From assembly GCA_963768085.1 (NCBI GenBank), contig CAVYGO010000001.1:186001-250000 (forward strand): a stretch of DNA of 64,000 nucleotides, written 5' to 3'. Shown here piece by piece: positions 1-7,455 of this stretch. Below the pieces are notes generated by a model. That model saw only the letters and a list, made by a program, of their open reading frames with translations, searched no databases and was not told where the DNA came from. Source of the DNA: Pukyongia sp963768085 (GTDB lineage Bacteria; Bacteroidota; Bacteroidia; Flavobacteriales; Flavobacteriaceae). The first letter of the stretch is position 1. Every line of letters starts with the position of its first letter. The translations under genes were made by a program, and so were the position numbers.

Positions 1-1010
1 ATATTTACGTAGGCGACACCTGGGAAGGTAAACCGATTTATGCCCGTGACCTGAATGCACATGGAGCCATGGCAGTGCTCATGCGCGATGCTATAAAACC
101 AAATCTAGTGCAGACACTGGAGGGAAATCCTTCTATTATCCATGGAGGTCCTTTTGCGAACATTGCACAGGGAACGAATTCGATACTTGCTACTAAGATG
201 GGCTTAAGTTTAAGCGATTACGTGATCACCGAAGCTGGGTTCGGAGCCGATCTGGGTGCGGAAAAATTCATGAACATCAAATGTCGTGAAGCCGGATTAT
301 CTCCTAAGACCATCGTGCTGGTTGCTACCATACGTGCATTGAAATACCACGGCGGGAAACCCCTGAAAGAACTAACCGATGAGGACACAACAGCACTCAA
401 AGCAGGTTTCCCGAATTTGGAACGTCACATTCACAGTTTAAAGAGTTTCGGAGTGCCCCTGGTTGTCGCAATAAATACCTTCAGTAGTGATTCCGAAGCT
501 GAGAAAAAGGTACTAATGGAGCATTGCGACGCTATGGGAATTCCTGTCGCCTTGAGCAATGGCTGGGCCGAAGGGGGCAAAGGTTGTACAGACCTCGCCA
601 AAAAGGTTGTGGAAGCTACAAAAAGTTGTAATACTGTCTTTCAACCTACGTACAGCCTGGAGGATTCGCCTCGAACAAAGATGGAAAAGATCTGTTCCAC
701 CATTTACGGTGCTGAAAATGTGATCCTTACCAACAAAGCCAAACGCCAGTTAAAACGATTTGAAGAACTTGGTTATGCAAACCTTCCGATATGCATGGCG
801 AAAACCCAGAAGAGCTTAAGTGATGATGAAAAACAATTAGGGAGACCGGCGAATTTCGATATTCATATTCGAGAGATTGAGATTGCGACAGGTGCGGGCT
901 TTATGATTCCTATCGCGGGTAATATTCTTAGGATGCCCGGACTTCCGGCTACACCCGCGGCTGAAAACATCGACATAGACGGTGAGGGTAATATTAGCGG
1001 TTTGTTCTAA
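1..1010 (+). CDS. fhs: Formate--tetrahydrofolate ligase (C-terminal part)
   Basis: This enzyme joins formate to tetrahydrofolate using ATP, giving 10-formyl-THF for purine synthesis and C1 metabolism in the cytoplasm. The reading frame is open at the left edge (first whole codon at position 3), so the 5' end lies outside the window; 335 residues of a family of about 555 are present. Family-typical stretches are visible: NLVQTLEGNP, GPFANIAQG and EAGFGADLGAEKF, and a glycine-rich end (GFMIPIAGNILRMPGLP). The in-frame ATG at 69 is internal, not a start. No terminator was obvious after it. The family assignment is very secure. Confidence 0.95.
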   Translation, partial: IYVGDTWEGKPIYARDLNAHGAMAVLMRDAIKPNLVQTLEGNPSIIHGGPFANIAQGTNSILATKMGLSLSDYVITEAGFGADLGAEKFMNIKCREAGLSPKTIVLVATIRALKYHGGKPLKELTDEDTTALKAGFPNLERHIHSLKSFGVPLVVAINTFSSDSEAEKKVLMEHCDAMGIPVALSNGWAEGGKGCTDLAKKVVEATKSCNTVFQPTYSLEDSPRTKMEKICSTIYGAENVILTNKAKRQLKRFEELGYANLPICMAKTQKSLSDDEKQLGRPANFDIHIREIEIATGAGFMIPIAGNILRMPGLPATPAAENIDIDGEGNISGLF

Positions 1011-1087
1011 ATTGCCCGATTTTCCAAAATATGAAATGATATCTGTAATAATTATTATAAATTTATCTAAACCAAAACCAGCTACTC

Positions 1088-1756
1088 ATGACGTTTTTTA
1101 ACAAACCAGCCTTTTTAAAGCAAATTTTAATCCTTGCATTAACCTTTTCTTTTTCAACCCTAGTTTATGCTCAGGAAAATAACGCAACACAAGAAAAGAA
1201 AGAGAAAAAAGCAAAAAGTTCCTTTAAGGCGTATGGCGGTGTGAATTTCAATAATTTAAGCCTTGATTCAGCCGATCAAATCGAATCGAAATTCACTGTT
1301 GGTTTTGATCTTGGAATATCCTATAAGCGTGGTCGCTTTTTTTATTATGAGGTTGGCGCAAGATATAATTACAGACCTTTTGAGGTGACTGATGTCTCAA
1401 ATTCAAACGGAACAAATCAACCGACCAGTTCTTTTTCAGTATCTGCTTTGGAAGTACCTCTAACGGGCGGTATTAACATAACATCCTTCGCAGATAGGTT
1501 GATTGGTGTTCGAGTTTTTCTAAGTGGGGTCCCATCCTTTTCCGTAGGTAAAGATGTTGACGAACTAGGTTTAGAAAAGGATGACATTACCAATTTCATG
1601 TTTTATGGTCAAGGAGGTGTTGGAATTGATATTGCATTCTTTTTCGTTGAATTAGGCTATAATTACGGATTTAGTAATCTTATTAAAGATATAGAAAATG
1701 AAAGTATAAAGTCTAATCCTAGCCAAGGCTATTTTAACGTTGGCTTTAGATTTTAA
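1088..1756 (+). CDS. Outer-membrane beta-barrel protein (porin-like)
   Basis: The 222-residue product starts with a Sec signal peptide (hydrophobic core ILILALTFSFSTLVYA, likely cleaved before QENN), then a short Lys/Glu-rich linker (about residues 30-45). After that come alternating polar and hydrophobic strands rich in Tyr, Phe and Gly, ending in GYFNVGFRF with a terminal Phe, as in outer-membrane barrels. It resembles the small barrel proteins common in Bacteroidota (outer membrane protein beta-barrel family). Substrate and role cannot be told. It stands alone, with 77 bp to fhs and 328 bp to the next gene. Assignment is by general pattern and not by a specific motif. Confidence 0.7.
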   Translation: MTFFNKPAFLKQILILALTFSFSTLVYAQENNATQEKKEKKAKSSFKAYGGVNFNNLSLDSADQIESKFTVGFDLGISYKRGRFFYYEVGARYNYRPFEVTDVSNSNGTNQPTSSFSVSALEVPLTGGINITSFADRLIGVRVFLSGVPSFSVGKDVDELGLEKDDITNFMFYGQGGVGIDIAFFFVELGYNYGFSNLIKDIENESIKSNPSQGYFNVGFRF

Positions 1757-1959
1757 TCATTCATAAATCAATGTAATCACAGGATTGATTTTAATACACC
1801 TCTTAAAAATATTTTCACTTTTTTATTTGGAAGTTTCAACTGAAATCGTACTATAATATCTATAGTAGGTGCTTCTTTCAGTGCATATCGCCCAATTCAG
1901 ACAGAAGTTATATTTCCTAAAGAAATACTATAAAGATGTTCTTGAAAGCAGATTTATTT

Positions 1960-2000
1960 AGCCTGTTCTGAATCCTGTTTAATACTTGCATGAACAGGCT
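1960..2000. repeat. Inverted repeat with 23-nt loop
   Basis: AGCCTGTTC at 1960-1968 is the exact reverse complement of GAACAGGCT at 1992-2000. A T-rich stretch (ATTTTTAATATTTT) begins about 10 nt after the right arm. It may be a terminator or a protein-binding palindrome; the loop is long for an intrinsic terminator. Confidence 0.45.
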
Positions 2001-2045
2001 TCAACTATCTGATTTTTAATATTTTATTATGATTCTGATTCTATT

Positions 2046-2071
2046 TTGTTTAACTTTTTAAGTTATATTTG
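2046..2071 (+). promoter_or_regulatory. Possible Bacteroidota promoter before the CIA30 gene
   Basis: TATATTTG at 2064-2071 fits TAnnTTTG exactly. A TTG at 2046-2048 lies 15 bp upstream, shorter than the usual 17-23 bp, so only the -7 box is strong. Confidence 0.4.
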
Positions 2072-2084
2072 AAACAAATTAATT

Positions 2085-2615
2085 ATGAAACTAATAATAC
2101 TCTCATTCTTACTGTTCACTATGTCCAATTCACTGGTTATCTTCGATTTTTCTTCTAAGAGTGACTTGCAGGACTGGTATGTGGTTGACGATGGCGTTAT
2201 GGGAGGCCGTTCACAGGGTAAGTTTTATATCTCTTCCGAAGGGTTTGCGGTTTTTGAAGGAATCGTTTCCATGGAAAACAACGGCGGGTTTTCTTCCGTA
2301 CGATATAACATGCAGGCGATTGACATTTCAGAATTCAATACCTTAAAAATTAAGGTGAAAGGCGATGGAAAGACCTTCCAGATCCGCGCAAAGACAAGTC
2401 GAAGAGATTACCAGTCTTACATTGCTTATGCAGAAACCACTGGCGAATGGGAGGTTCTAGAAATTAAACTTGGTGATATGTATCCTGGGTACCGGGGCAG
2501 TAGACTCCGGATGGCTAACTATCCTGGTGAGGTAATGGCTGAATTCGCCGTCCTTATAGGCAACAAAAAAGCCGAAACCTTTAAGCTGGAAATCGATAAG
2601 ATCTGGTTGGAGTAG
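2085..2615 (+). CDS. CIA30 family protein
   Basis: The 176-residue protein has a short N-terminal hydrophobic segment (IILSFLLFTM) and then a CIA30 fold: FDFSS...W.VVDDGVMGGRSQG near residues 20-45, the NGGFSSVR motif near 67, and FQIRAKTS near 102. These match the family named after complex I intermediate-associated protein 30, a jelly-roll domain of uncertain function in bacteria. Bacterial members are not known to assemble complex I, so the name is structural only. The segment at the N-terminus could be a signal peptide, implying a periplasmic location. The next gene starts 32 bp downstream and may be co-transcribed. Confidence 0.8.
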   Translation: MKLIILSFLLFTMSNSLVIFDFSSKSDLQDWYVVDDGVMGGRSQGKFYISSEGFAVFEGIVSMENNGGFSSVRYNMQAIDISEFNTLKIKVKGDGKTFQIRAKTSRRDYQSYIAYAETTGEWEVLEIKLGDMYPGYRGSRLRMANYPGEVMAEFAVLIGNKKAETFKLEIDKIWLE

Positions 2616-2647
2616 CATCGAGCAAATTGAATATTTATAAAACAACA

Positions 2648-3370
2648 ATGAAAATACTTTTTCGAATTTTTGTACTTATAGTCATTTTTATGCCTTTCTG
2701 TACCATTATTGCTCAGGATAGTTCACCCAAAGAAACTTACACCTTGAAAAAAGGGGATCCTAATGGTACAGGAAAATGGTATATGGGTCGAGAAATTGCA
2801 TATGTTATGGGTTTCCAGGGTATGGATTGGCTGGAACGCCGTGAACGTGAAGCCGAAGAAAACACCACCACCCTATTGCAAAATATGGTTATTGAAAATA
2901 GTGATGTTATTGCAGATATCGGAGCGGGTTCCGGTTACCACGTGTTCAAAATGGCACCAATAGCGAATAAAGGCCTCATCTATGCTGTTGATATCCAGGA
3001 TGAAATGTTACTTGCCATGGAATATCGTAAATCAAAGGGCAACGTTCAAAACGTGAAGGTTATCAAAGGTTCTGAAAAAAGTATAAACCTACCTGAAAAT
3101 TCCGTCGACAAAGTACTTTTGGTCGACGTCTATCACGAGTTTAGCCATCCCTCGGAAATGATCGCTTCCATTAAAAAAGCGATGCGAACAGATGGAAAGC
3201 TTTACTTGATCGAATACCGTGGGGAAGATGGTTCCGTTCCTATAAAGAAAGTACATAAAATGACAGAAACCCAGGCTGTAAAAGAAATGGAAGCTGCTGG
3301 TTTGAAACTGGAACAAAACATTAGTAATCTTCCCTGGCAACACTGTATGATATTTATTAAAGACAATTAA
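2648..3370 (+). CDS. Exported class I SAM-dependent methyltransferase-like protein
   Basis: The open frame extends back to a TTG at 2627, but the ATG at 2648 gives a clean signal peptide (MKILFRIF, hydrophobic core, end near CTIIAQD), so that start is preferred (240 residues). The core is a Rossmann methyltransferase: motif I as ADIGAGSGYHVFKMAP near residue 90, an acidic residue ending the next strand (AVDIQDEML), then LLVDVYHEFSHP and GKLYLIEYRG. It resembles UbiE/MenG-type folds. An exported protein of this family is odd because S-adenosylmethionine is cytoplasmic; the substrate is unknown. The next gene starts one base after its stop codon, suggesting one transcript. Confidence 0.78.
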   Translation: MKILFRIFVLIVIFMPFCTIIAQDSSPKETYTLKKGDPNGTGKWYMGREIAYVMGFQGMDWLERREREAEENTTTLLQNMVIENSDVIADIGAGSGYHVFKMAPIANKGLIYAVDIQDEMLLAMEYRKSKGNVQNVKVIKGSEKSINLPENSVDKVLLVDVYHEFSHPSEMIASIKKAMRTDGKLYLIEYRGEDGSVPIKKVHKMTETQAVKEMEAAGLKLEQNISNLPWQHCMIFIKDN

Positions 3371-3371
3371 A

Positions 3372-3722
3372 ATGAACAAAACACTAATCCTTGGATTGCT
3401 TCTCATTGGAATGCCGTTTAATGCATCAGCACAATCCATCTTCGAACTAAGTCCATCTCAAAGTATGTCAATAACAGGCAAGGGACAAGGACAGGATGCT
3501 GCTATTAATCCATATTCCAGTGAGAACAGCGTAGGGATCATTGAAAATATAGGTGAGAACAGCTTTGTAATTAGAATTCAAAAGGCAGGAGCAGTAATCA
3601 AAATGATTACTATCAATGCAATGGAGACCAAAGAAGTGAGCCTGATAAAAGGATATGAACTCTATCTGGATAGTGAATTACAAGCCAGGGCCAAAGTTAC
3701 GTTTAAGAAGAGTAGCTTATAG
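3372..3722 (+). CDS. Small secreted protein of unknown function
   Basis: I do not recognise this 116-residue protein. It begins with a signal peptide (LILGLLLIGMPFNASA, likely cleaved before QSIF), followed by about 95 residues of mostly beta-strand character with a notable GKGQGQDAAINPY stretch near residues 36-48. There is no cysteine in the mature part and no transmembrane segment. It follows the exported methyltransferase by one base, so the two probably share a transcript and may share a periplasmic role. That link is inference from position only. Confidence 0.65.
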   Translation: MNKTLILGLLLIGMPFNASAQSIFELSPSQSMSITGKGQGQDAAINPYSSENSVGIIENIGENSFVIRIQKAGAVIKMITINAMETKEVSLIKGYELYLDSELQARAKVTFKKSSL

Positions 3723-3912
3723 AATTATGAGCAAATCAATATCCTAATTCATGGTTTGGTTATTAGTTAATAACTAAGATGGGTTAGAAACAGGTCTTAT
3801 TCCAGTCAACAGTTGCCCTTATCCCCTATTTATAATTATCTTTATGTTCCAGCAAATACCTGCCGATGTAGGTTGATCTCAATAATTTTCAATTCGATTG
3901 TAAAAGTCGGTC

Positions 3913-4701
3913 ATGATAAAATTATTCCATGTTTTAATTCTAAGTTTCGTTTTCACCTCAGGCACATTGGGACAATACAATTCGGATGCTAAACGCCTTG
4001 CCTCCATGGAGTATATGAAATATGCAGACCAGGTGAATTGTAATCAAATAGAAACCTCGATGGACGCCAGAGTATGTTATAATTTGAAGTTTCAGAATCT
4101 GGATTCAATTCTCAACAATCGTTTTACTGAATATCTTCAGTACATCGAAAATGATAGCCTGAAACAAAATATTGAGGAATTTCAATTGCAATGGCTCGAT
4201 AACCGACGATTACAAAGTAAGATCTATTCTGAAGGTTATAGAGGCGCTATGCTGGGAATAAGATATCTGAGCGCCATGAACGATGCTACGCAATTACGTA
4301 CTGAGGAATTGGAGAAGCTAATGGATATTGAAGTAGAATTAGAAACAAATCTTATAGCTATGGATAACAATCATATCAATTACATCGAATTTAAAGCCAG
4401 GGACCTTGAAGCGATTAAAATGTTTTATAGTGAATGCTTTGGCTGGAGCTTTACCGACTATGGCCCCGACTATGTTTCCTTCGAAGAAAGTGGCGTAGCG
4501 GGTGGTTTTGAAAAATCCGATGACCCTGCTGTGAACGGAGTACTGGTGATTCTCTATCATGATGATCTTGAACTGGTTTTTGAAAATGTAAGCAATGCCG
4601 GCGGAACGATAGTCAAACCGATATTTTCCTTTCCTGGCGGGCGAAGGTTTCATTTTACGGACCCCGCTGGAAATGAACTGGCGATCTGGTCTGATAAGTA
4701 A
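3913..4701 (+). CDS. Secreted LprI-like domain fused to a VOC (glyoxalase-fold) domain
   Basis: The 262-residue frame has a signal peptide (residues 1-20, ending SGTLGQ), an LprI/DUF1311-like region at about 25-140 with the two conserved cysteines (VNCNQIE and ARVCYN), then DSILN and WL near the helix ends, and a VOC domain from about residue 150 (NHINYIEFKARDLEAIKMFY) to the end (FTDPAGNELAIW). VOC domains of this type are normally separate cytoplasmic proteins. A Met at residue 150 (ATG at 4360) could be an internal start, but no stop codon separates the two parts. Both domain calls are from pattern; the function of the pair is unknown. Confidence 0.7.
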   Translation: MIKLFHVLILSFVFTSGTLGQYNSDAKRLASMEYMKYADQVNCNQIETSMDARVCYNLKFQNLDSILNNRFTEYLQYIENDSLKQNIEEFQLQWLDNRRLQSKIYSEGYRGAMLGIRYLSAMNDATQLRTEELEKLMDIEVELETNLIAMDNNHINYIEFKARDLEAIKMFYSECFGWSFTDYGPDYVSFEESGVAGGFEKSDDPAVNGVLVILYHDDLELVFENVSNAGGTIVKPIFSFPGGRRFHFTDPAGNELAIWSDK

Positions 4702-4784
4702 GCACTTGTTTGATATCAGTGACAGAATTAATAATAAATCTGTCATGCCTGTTGATTTCAAAAAGGTAAAAATCTCCTTCGATT

Positions 4785-5405
4785 ATGTTTCTTAAGGATC
4801 ATCTCATAAACTTACTCAAATCCTTTAATGCTACCGAAAGCACAATTAGTGATCTCTGGCGTGAAATTGAGACTCAGTATACAGGCAAGAATAGATATTA
4901 TCACACCCTGTCTCACCTGGAAAAAATGTTAAGGGAGCTTATTGAGGTTAAGTCGCTAATTCAGGACTGGTCTACCCTATTATTCAGTTTGTATTACCAC
5001 GATTTCGTTTATAACGTGCTGAAATCAGATAATGAACTGAATAGTGCTGAAATTGCAAGAGAACGTATGCAAACCCTTGGGGTTCCGAAAGAAAAAATTG
5101 AAAAATGCAAAGAACAGATCATGGCCACTAACTTGCACCACCGTTCTGAGGATAGTGATACCAATTACTTCCTGGACGCGGATCTTTCGGTGTTGGGAAG
5201 TTCTCGTGAAGAGTACGAGAAGTATTCCGAAGATATTCGAAAAGAATACAGCATCTATCCTGGTATTTTATACAGGCCTGGACGGAAAAAAGTAATTAAG
5301 GATTTTCTTACTGTGGATTGTATTTTTAAGACTGACCATTTTATTGCTAAATTTGAAGAACAGGCTCGAAGAAATCTGCAATGGGAATTAAATAGATTGA
5401 ATTAA
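4785..5405 (+). CDS. HD-domain phosphohydrolase-like protein (COG4339 type)
   Basis: The 206-residue protein carries metal-binding features of the HD superfamily: HTLSHLEKML near residue 41, the YYHDFVYN motif near 72, NLHHR near 117 and the DADLS motif near 130. It matches a family of small predicted metal-dependent phosphohydrolases widespread in Bacteroidota, sometimes misnamed after a glutamate receptor subunit. The substrate is unknown. It is probably cytoplasmic, with no signal peptide. A hairpin just after its stop can act on the opposing fasciclin gene. Confidence 0.82.
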   Translation: MFLKDHLINLLKSFNATESTISDLWREIETQYTGKNRYYHTLSHLEKMLRELIEVKSLIQDWSTLLFSLYYHDFVYNVLKSDNELNSAEIARERMQTLGVPKEKIEKCKEQIMATNLHHRSEDSDTNYFLDADLSVLGSSREEYEKYSEDIRKEYSIYPGILYRPGRKKVIKDFLTVDCIFKTDHFIAKFEEQARRNLQWELNRLN

Positions 5406-5435
5406 AAAACCCTCCTTAGCATAGGCTTCAGAGGG
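5405..5435 (-). terminator. Intrinsic terminator of the fasciclin gene
   Basis: On the minus strand CCCTC pairs with GAGGG (plus-strand arms 5410-5414 and 5431-5435), with an inner AGC/GCT pairing, followed by six T residues. It sits between the convergent HD gene and fasciclin gene. Confidence 0.6.
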
Positions 5436-5468
5436 CTCTTCTTCATAGCAATCTTTAAAACGCAATCT

Positions 5469-5984
5469 TTATTTTGGCATCACCACGTCTCCAATAACAT
5501 GGATTACTCCGTTACTTGCCATGATATCTGTACTGGTAATTTGGCTGTAATTACCATTTTCATCTTGTAACCAGATCTTACCATCTTTCTGAACAACCGT
5601 TAAGGTGGCTCCGCTCAGGGCTTTTACTTCAACTTTTCCGTTTCCTTTCTTGAGGGCAGCTACTACATCTGCAGCTGCTAGCTTTCCAGGTACAACGTGA
5701 TACGTGAGGATTGAAGCAAGCGTGGCTTTGTTCTTTGGCTCTAATAAACTGTTTAAAGTATTGGCATCTATCTTCGCGAAGGCAGCATTTGTCGGTGCGA
5801 ATACGGTAAATGGTCCGTCACCTTGCAATGCTCCAACAAGGTCGGCTGCTTTTAAGGCAGTTACCAACGTTGAAAAATCATCGTTAGATACAGCAATGTC
5901 TACAATGCTTTGTTTTTGAGCAAACGCGTTCTGAGAAACTCCGAATGCTAGAATAGTTGTTAAAATTAGGATTAACTTTTTCAT
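5469..5984 (-). CDS. Secreted fasciclin-domain protein
   Basis: The 171-residue product has a signal peptide (ILILTTILAFGVSQNAFA, cleaved near QKQSI) and one complete FAS1 domain. Hallmarks are GPFTVFAPTNAAFAKI in the first half, LTYHVVPGKL, and the final NGVIHVIGDVVMP motif. FAS1 domains mediate adhesion or extracellular interactions. The gene is divergent from an ECF sigma / RskA-like anti-sigma pair, which recalls mycobacterial SigK-RskA control of the fasciclin proteins MPT70/MPT83. Regulation by the neighbouring sigma factor is therefore plausible but inferred from synteny. Confidence 0.93.
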   Translation of the reverse strand: MKKLILILTTILAFGVSQNAFAQKQSIVDIAVSNDDFSTLVTALKAADLVGALQGDGPFTVFAPTNAAFAKIDANTLNSLLEPKNKATLASILTYHVVPGKLAAADVVAALKKGNGKVEVKALSGATLTVVQKDGKIWLQDENGNYSQITSTDIMASNGVIHVIGDVVMPK

Positions 5985-6110
5985 GTGTTCTGTTTTTTTA
6001 ATAAATTATACATAATTGTTTGATGTGCGTCGATTACATTTACACCAGGAATGATAGTTGGATGAGATGGCCTATACTTTTTATCAGTTTCTTAACAGAA
6101 TTATGACTTA

Positions 6111-6668
6111 ATGCCTGAAGATTTAACACTTATTAACCAATTGAAGGCTCGTGACGAACGGGCGTTATCCGTATTGTACGATAATTATTCCGGGGCATTA
6201 TATGGGGTGATCATTCGGATGTGCCGAAATGAGGCTCATGCCCAGGATCTCCTGCAGGAGACTTTTATAAAGATTTGGCAGAAATCTGATTCGTATGATC
6301 CTGAAAAAGGTAGATTCTATACCTGGGCATACAGAATTGCACGAAATACCACATTAAATTCGTTGAGAAATCGGCCCGACCTCATCCAAAATGAAGATTT
6401 AAGTGTATATAATAATAAGGAGGAGGAAGAGGGTACGCCCATTGATCATAGTCAATTAAACGGTTCCATAAAAAAACTCGAGGTCCATCACCAGGAAGCG
6501 CTTGAATTGGTCTATTTTAAAGGGCTCACACACAGAGAAGCTCATAAGGAAATGAAGGTCCCGCTCGGGACGTTTAAATCGTACGTCCGACAGGCGCTGA
6601 CACAACTTCGAAAATCTTACGAACTTTTGCTTGTGGTGGGGATAGCATTATTAGAAAGGATAGTATGA
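6111..6668 (+). CDS. ECF-type RNA polymerase sigma factor (SigK-like)
   Basis: The 185-residue protein has sigma-70 region 2 (YDNYSGALYGVI, then RNEAHAQDLLQETFIKIW near residues 43-60, and FYTWAYRIARN) and region 4 (LELVYFKGLTHREAHKEM, then PLGTFKSYVRQALTQLRK near 150-168). This layout is that of extracytoplasmic-function sigma factors of the SigK type. Its stop overlaps the next gene's ATG by four bases (ATGA), the usual arrangement with a cognate anti-sigma factor. The start ATG at 6111 fits the expected N-terminus (LINQLKARDERALS). Confidence 0.93.
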   Translation: MPEDLTLINQLKARDERALSVLYDNYSGALYGVIIRMCRNEAHAQDLLQETFIKIWQKSDSYDPEKGRFYTWAYRIARNTTLNSLRNRPDLIQNEDLSVYNNKEEEEGTPIDHSQLNGSIKKLEVHHQEALELVYFKGLTHREAHKEMKVPLGTFKSYVRQALTQLRKSYELLLVVGIALLERIV

Positions 6669-7455
6669 AGGAGACACATGACATTATAGAATCGGGAATA
6701 CTGGAAAGGTATTTGTTGGGGGAGCTTTCCAAAGACGAATTAGCAACCCTGGAGAACGAGATTGAAAAGGATATGAACTTAAAGCTTACTTATCAGCAAT
6801 TGGAGCTGGATATTGAGAAAATGGCAATTGAAAATGCCGTTACACCAACCGGCAATGTAAAACAGGCTTTGTTTCGCCAATTAAAAGGAGATACGGATAA
6901 AAAGATAATAAAGATACCAGCCCCGAAAACCCTCCAGGACATATACGGCAATTGCGGCTAGTCCTTGCAGTTCTGTTTCTTCTTAAGTTCATTCTGGTTA
7001 TATCAAAAGATGAATGGAATCCAGCGAAGATCTGCAAATTGTTCAGGACCAGAACGATTTGCTCCTGGATGAGAATGAAGATCTCGTTAAGAATTATGAT
7101 GAAACTATGAAGTGGCTGGAAGAATTGAATAACGCAGATACGGAGAAGCTCATTATGAAAGGCAATGACCTCATGCCAGAAGCACAGGCTATAAGTTATG
7201 TGAATCATAAGAACAAGACCGTAATTCTGAATGCATCGGGCTTGCCGAAACTTCCTTCAGATAAGGTTTACCAGCTATGGGCGGATGTGGAAGGTGAAAT
7301 GATCGATATGGGTGTAATTCCGAAAGATATCAGACATGGCCGTCATGACCTATATCGATGAAGCCGAATCCTTGAATATTACTATAGAACCTGCCGGTGG
7401 AAATGATCATCCTACGGTTTCGAATCTCATAACTTCAGCGACTATAGCGCTTTAG
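6665..7455 (+). CDS. RskA-like anti-sigma factor, frame disrupted
   Basis: Read with frame changes, this is a membrane anti-sigma factor of about 260 residues: a cytoplasmic N-terminus (ILERYLLGELSKDE), one transmembrane helix (AVLFLL then SSFWLYQK), a coiled-coil-like stretch (residues with DQNDLLLDENEDL), and an RskA-type outer domain (YQLWADVEGEMIDMG, then SLNITIEPAGG). The frame is broken at about 6930, 6963, 6985, 7016 and 7330, and each break is cured by removing one base. The piece from 6665 stops at 6961 and the piece from 7014 stops at 7361. The end overlaps the convergent hydrolase by four bases. Five same-direction breaks in an otherwise coherent protein suggest sequence error, but a real pseudogene cannot be excluded. 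Confidence 0.8.

Larger units (their letters stand above)
1757..2084. other. Intergenic region, 328 bp, no gene seen
   Basis: AT-rich spacer with no convincing open frame. It holds an inverted repeat (arms 1960-1968 and 1992-2000) and a promoter-like element just before 2085, both listed separately. Nothing else is recognisable. Confidence 0.6.
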
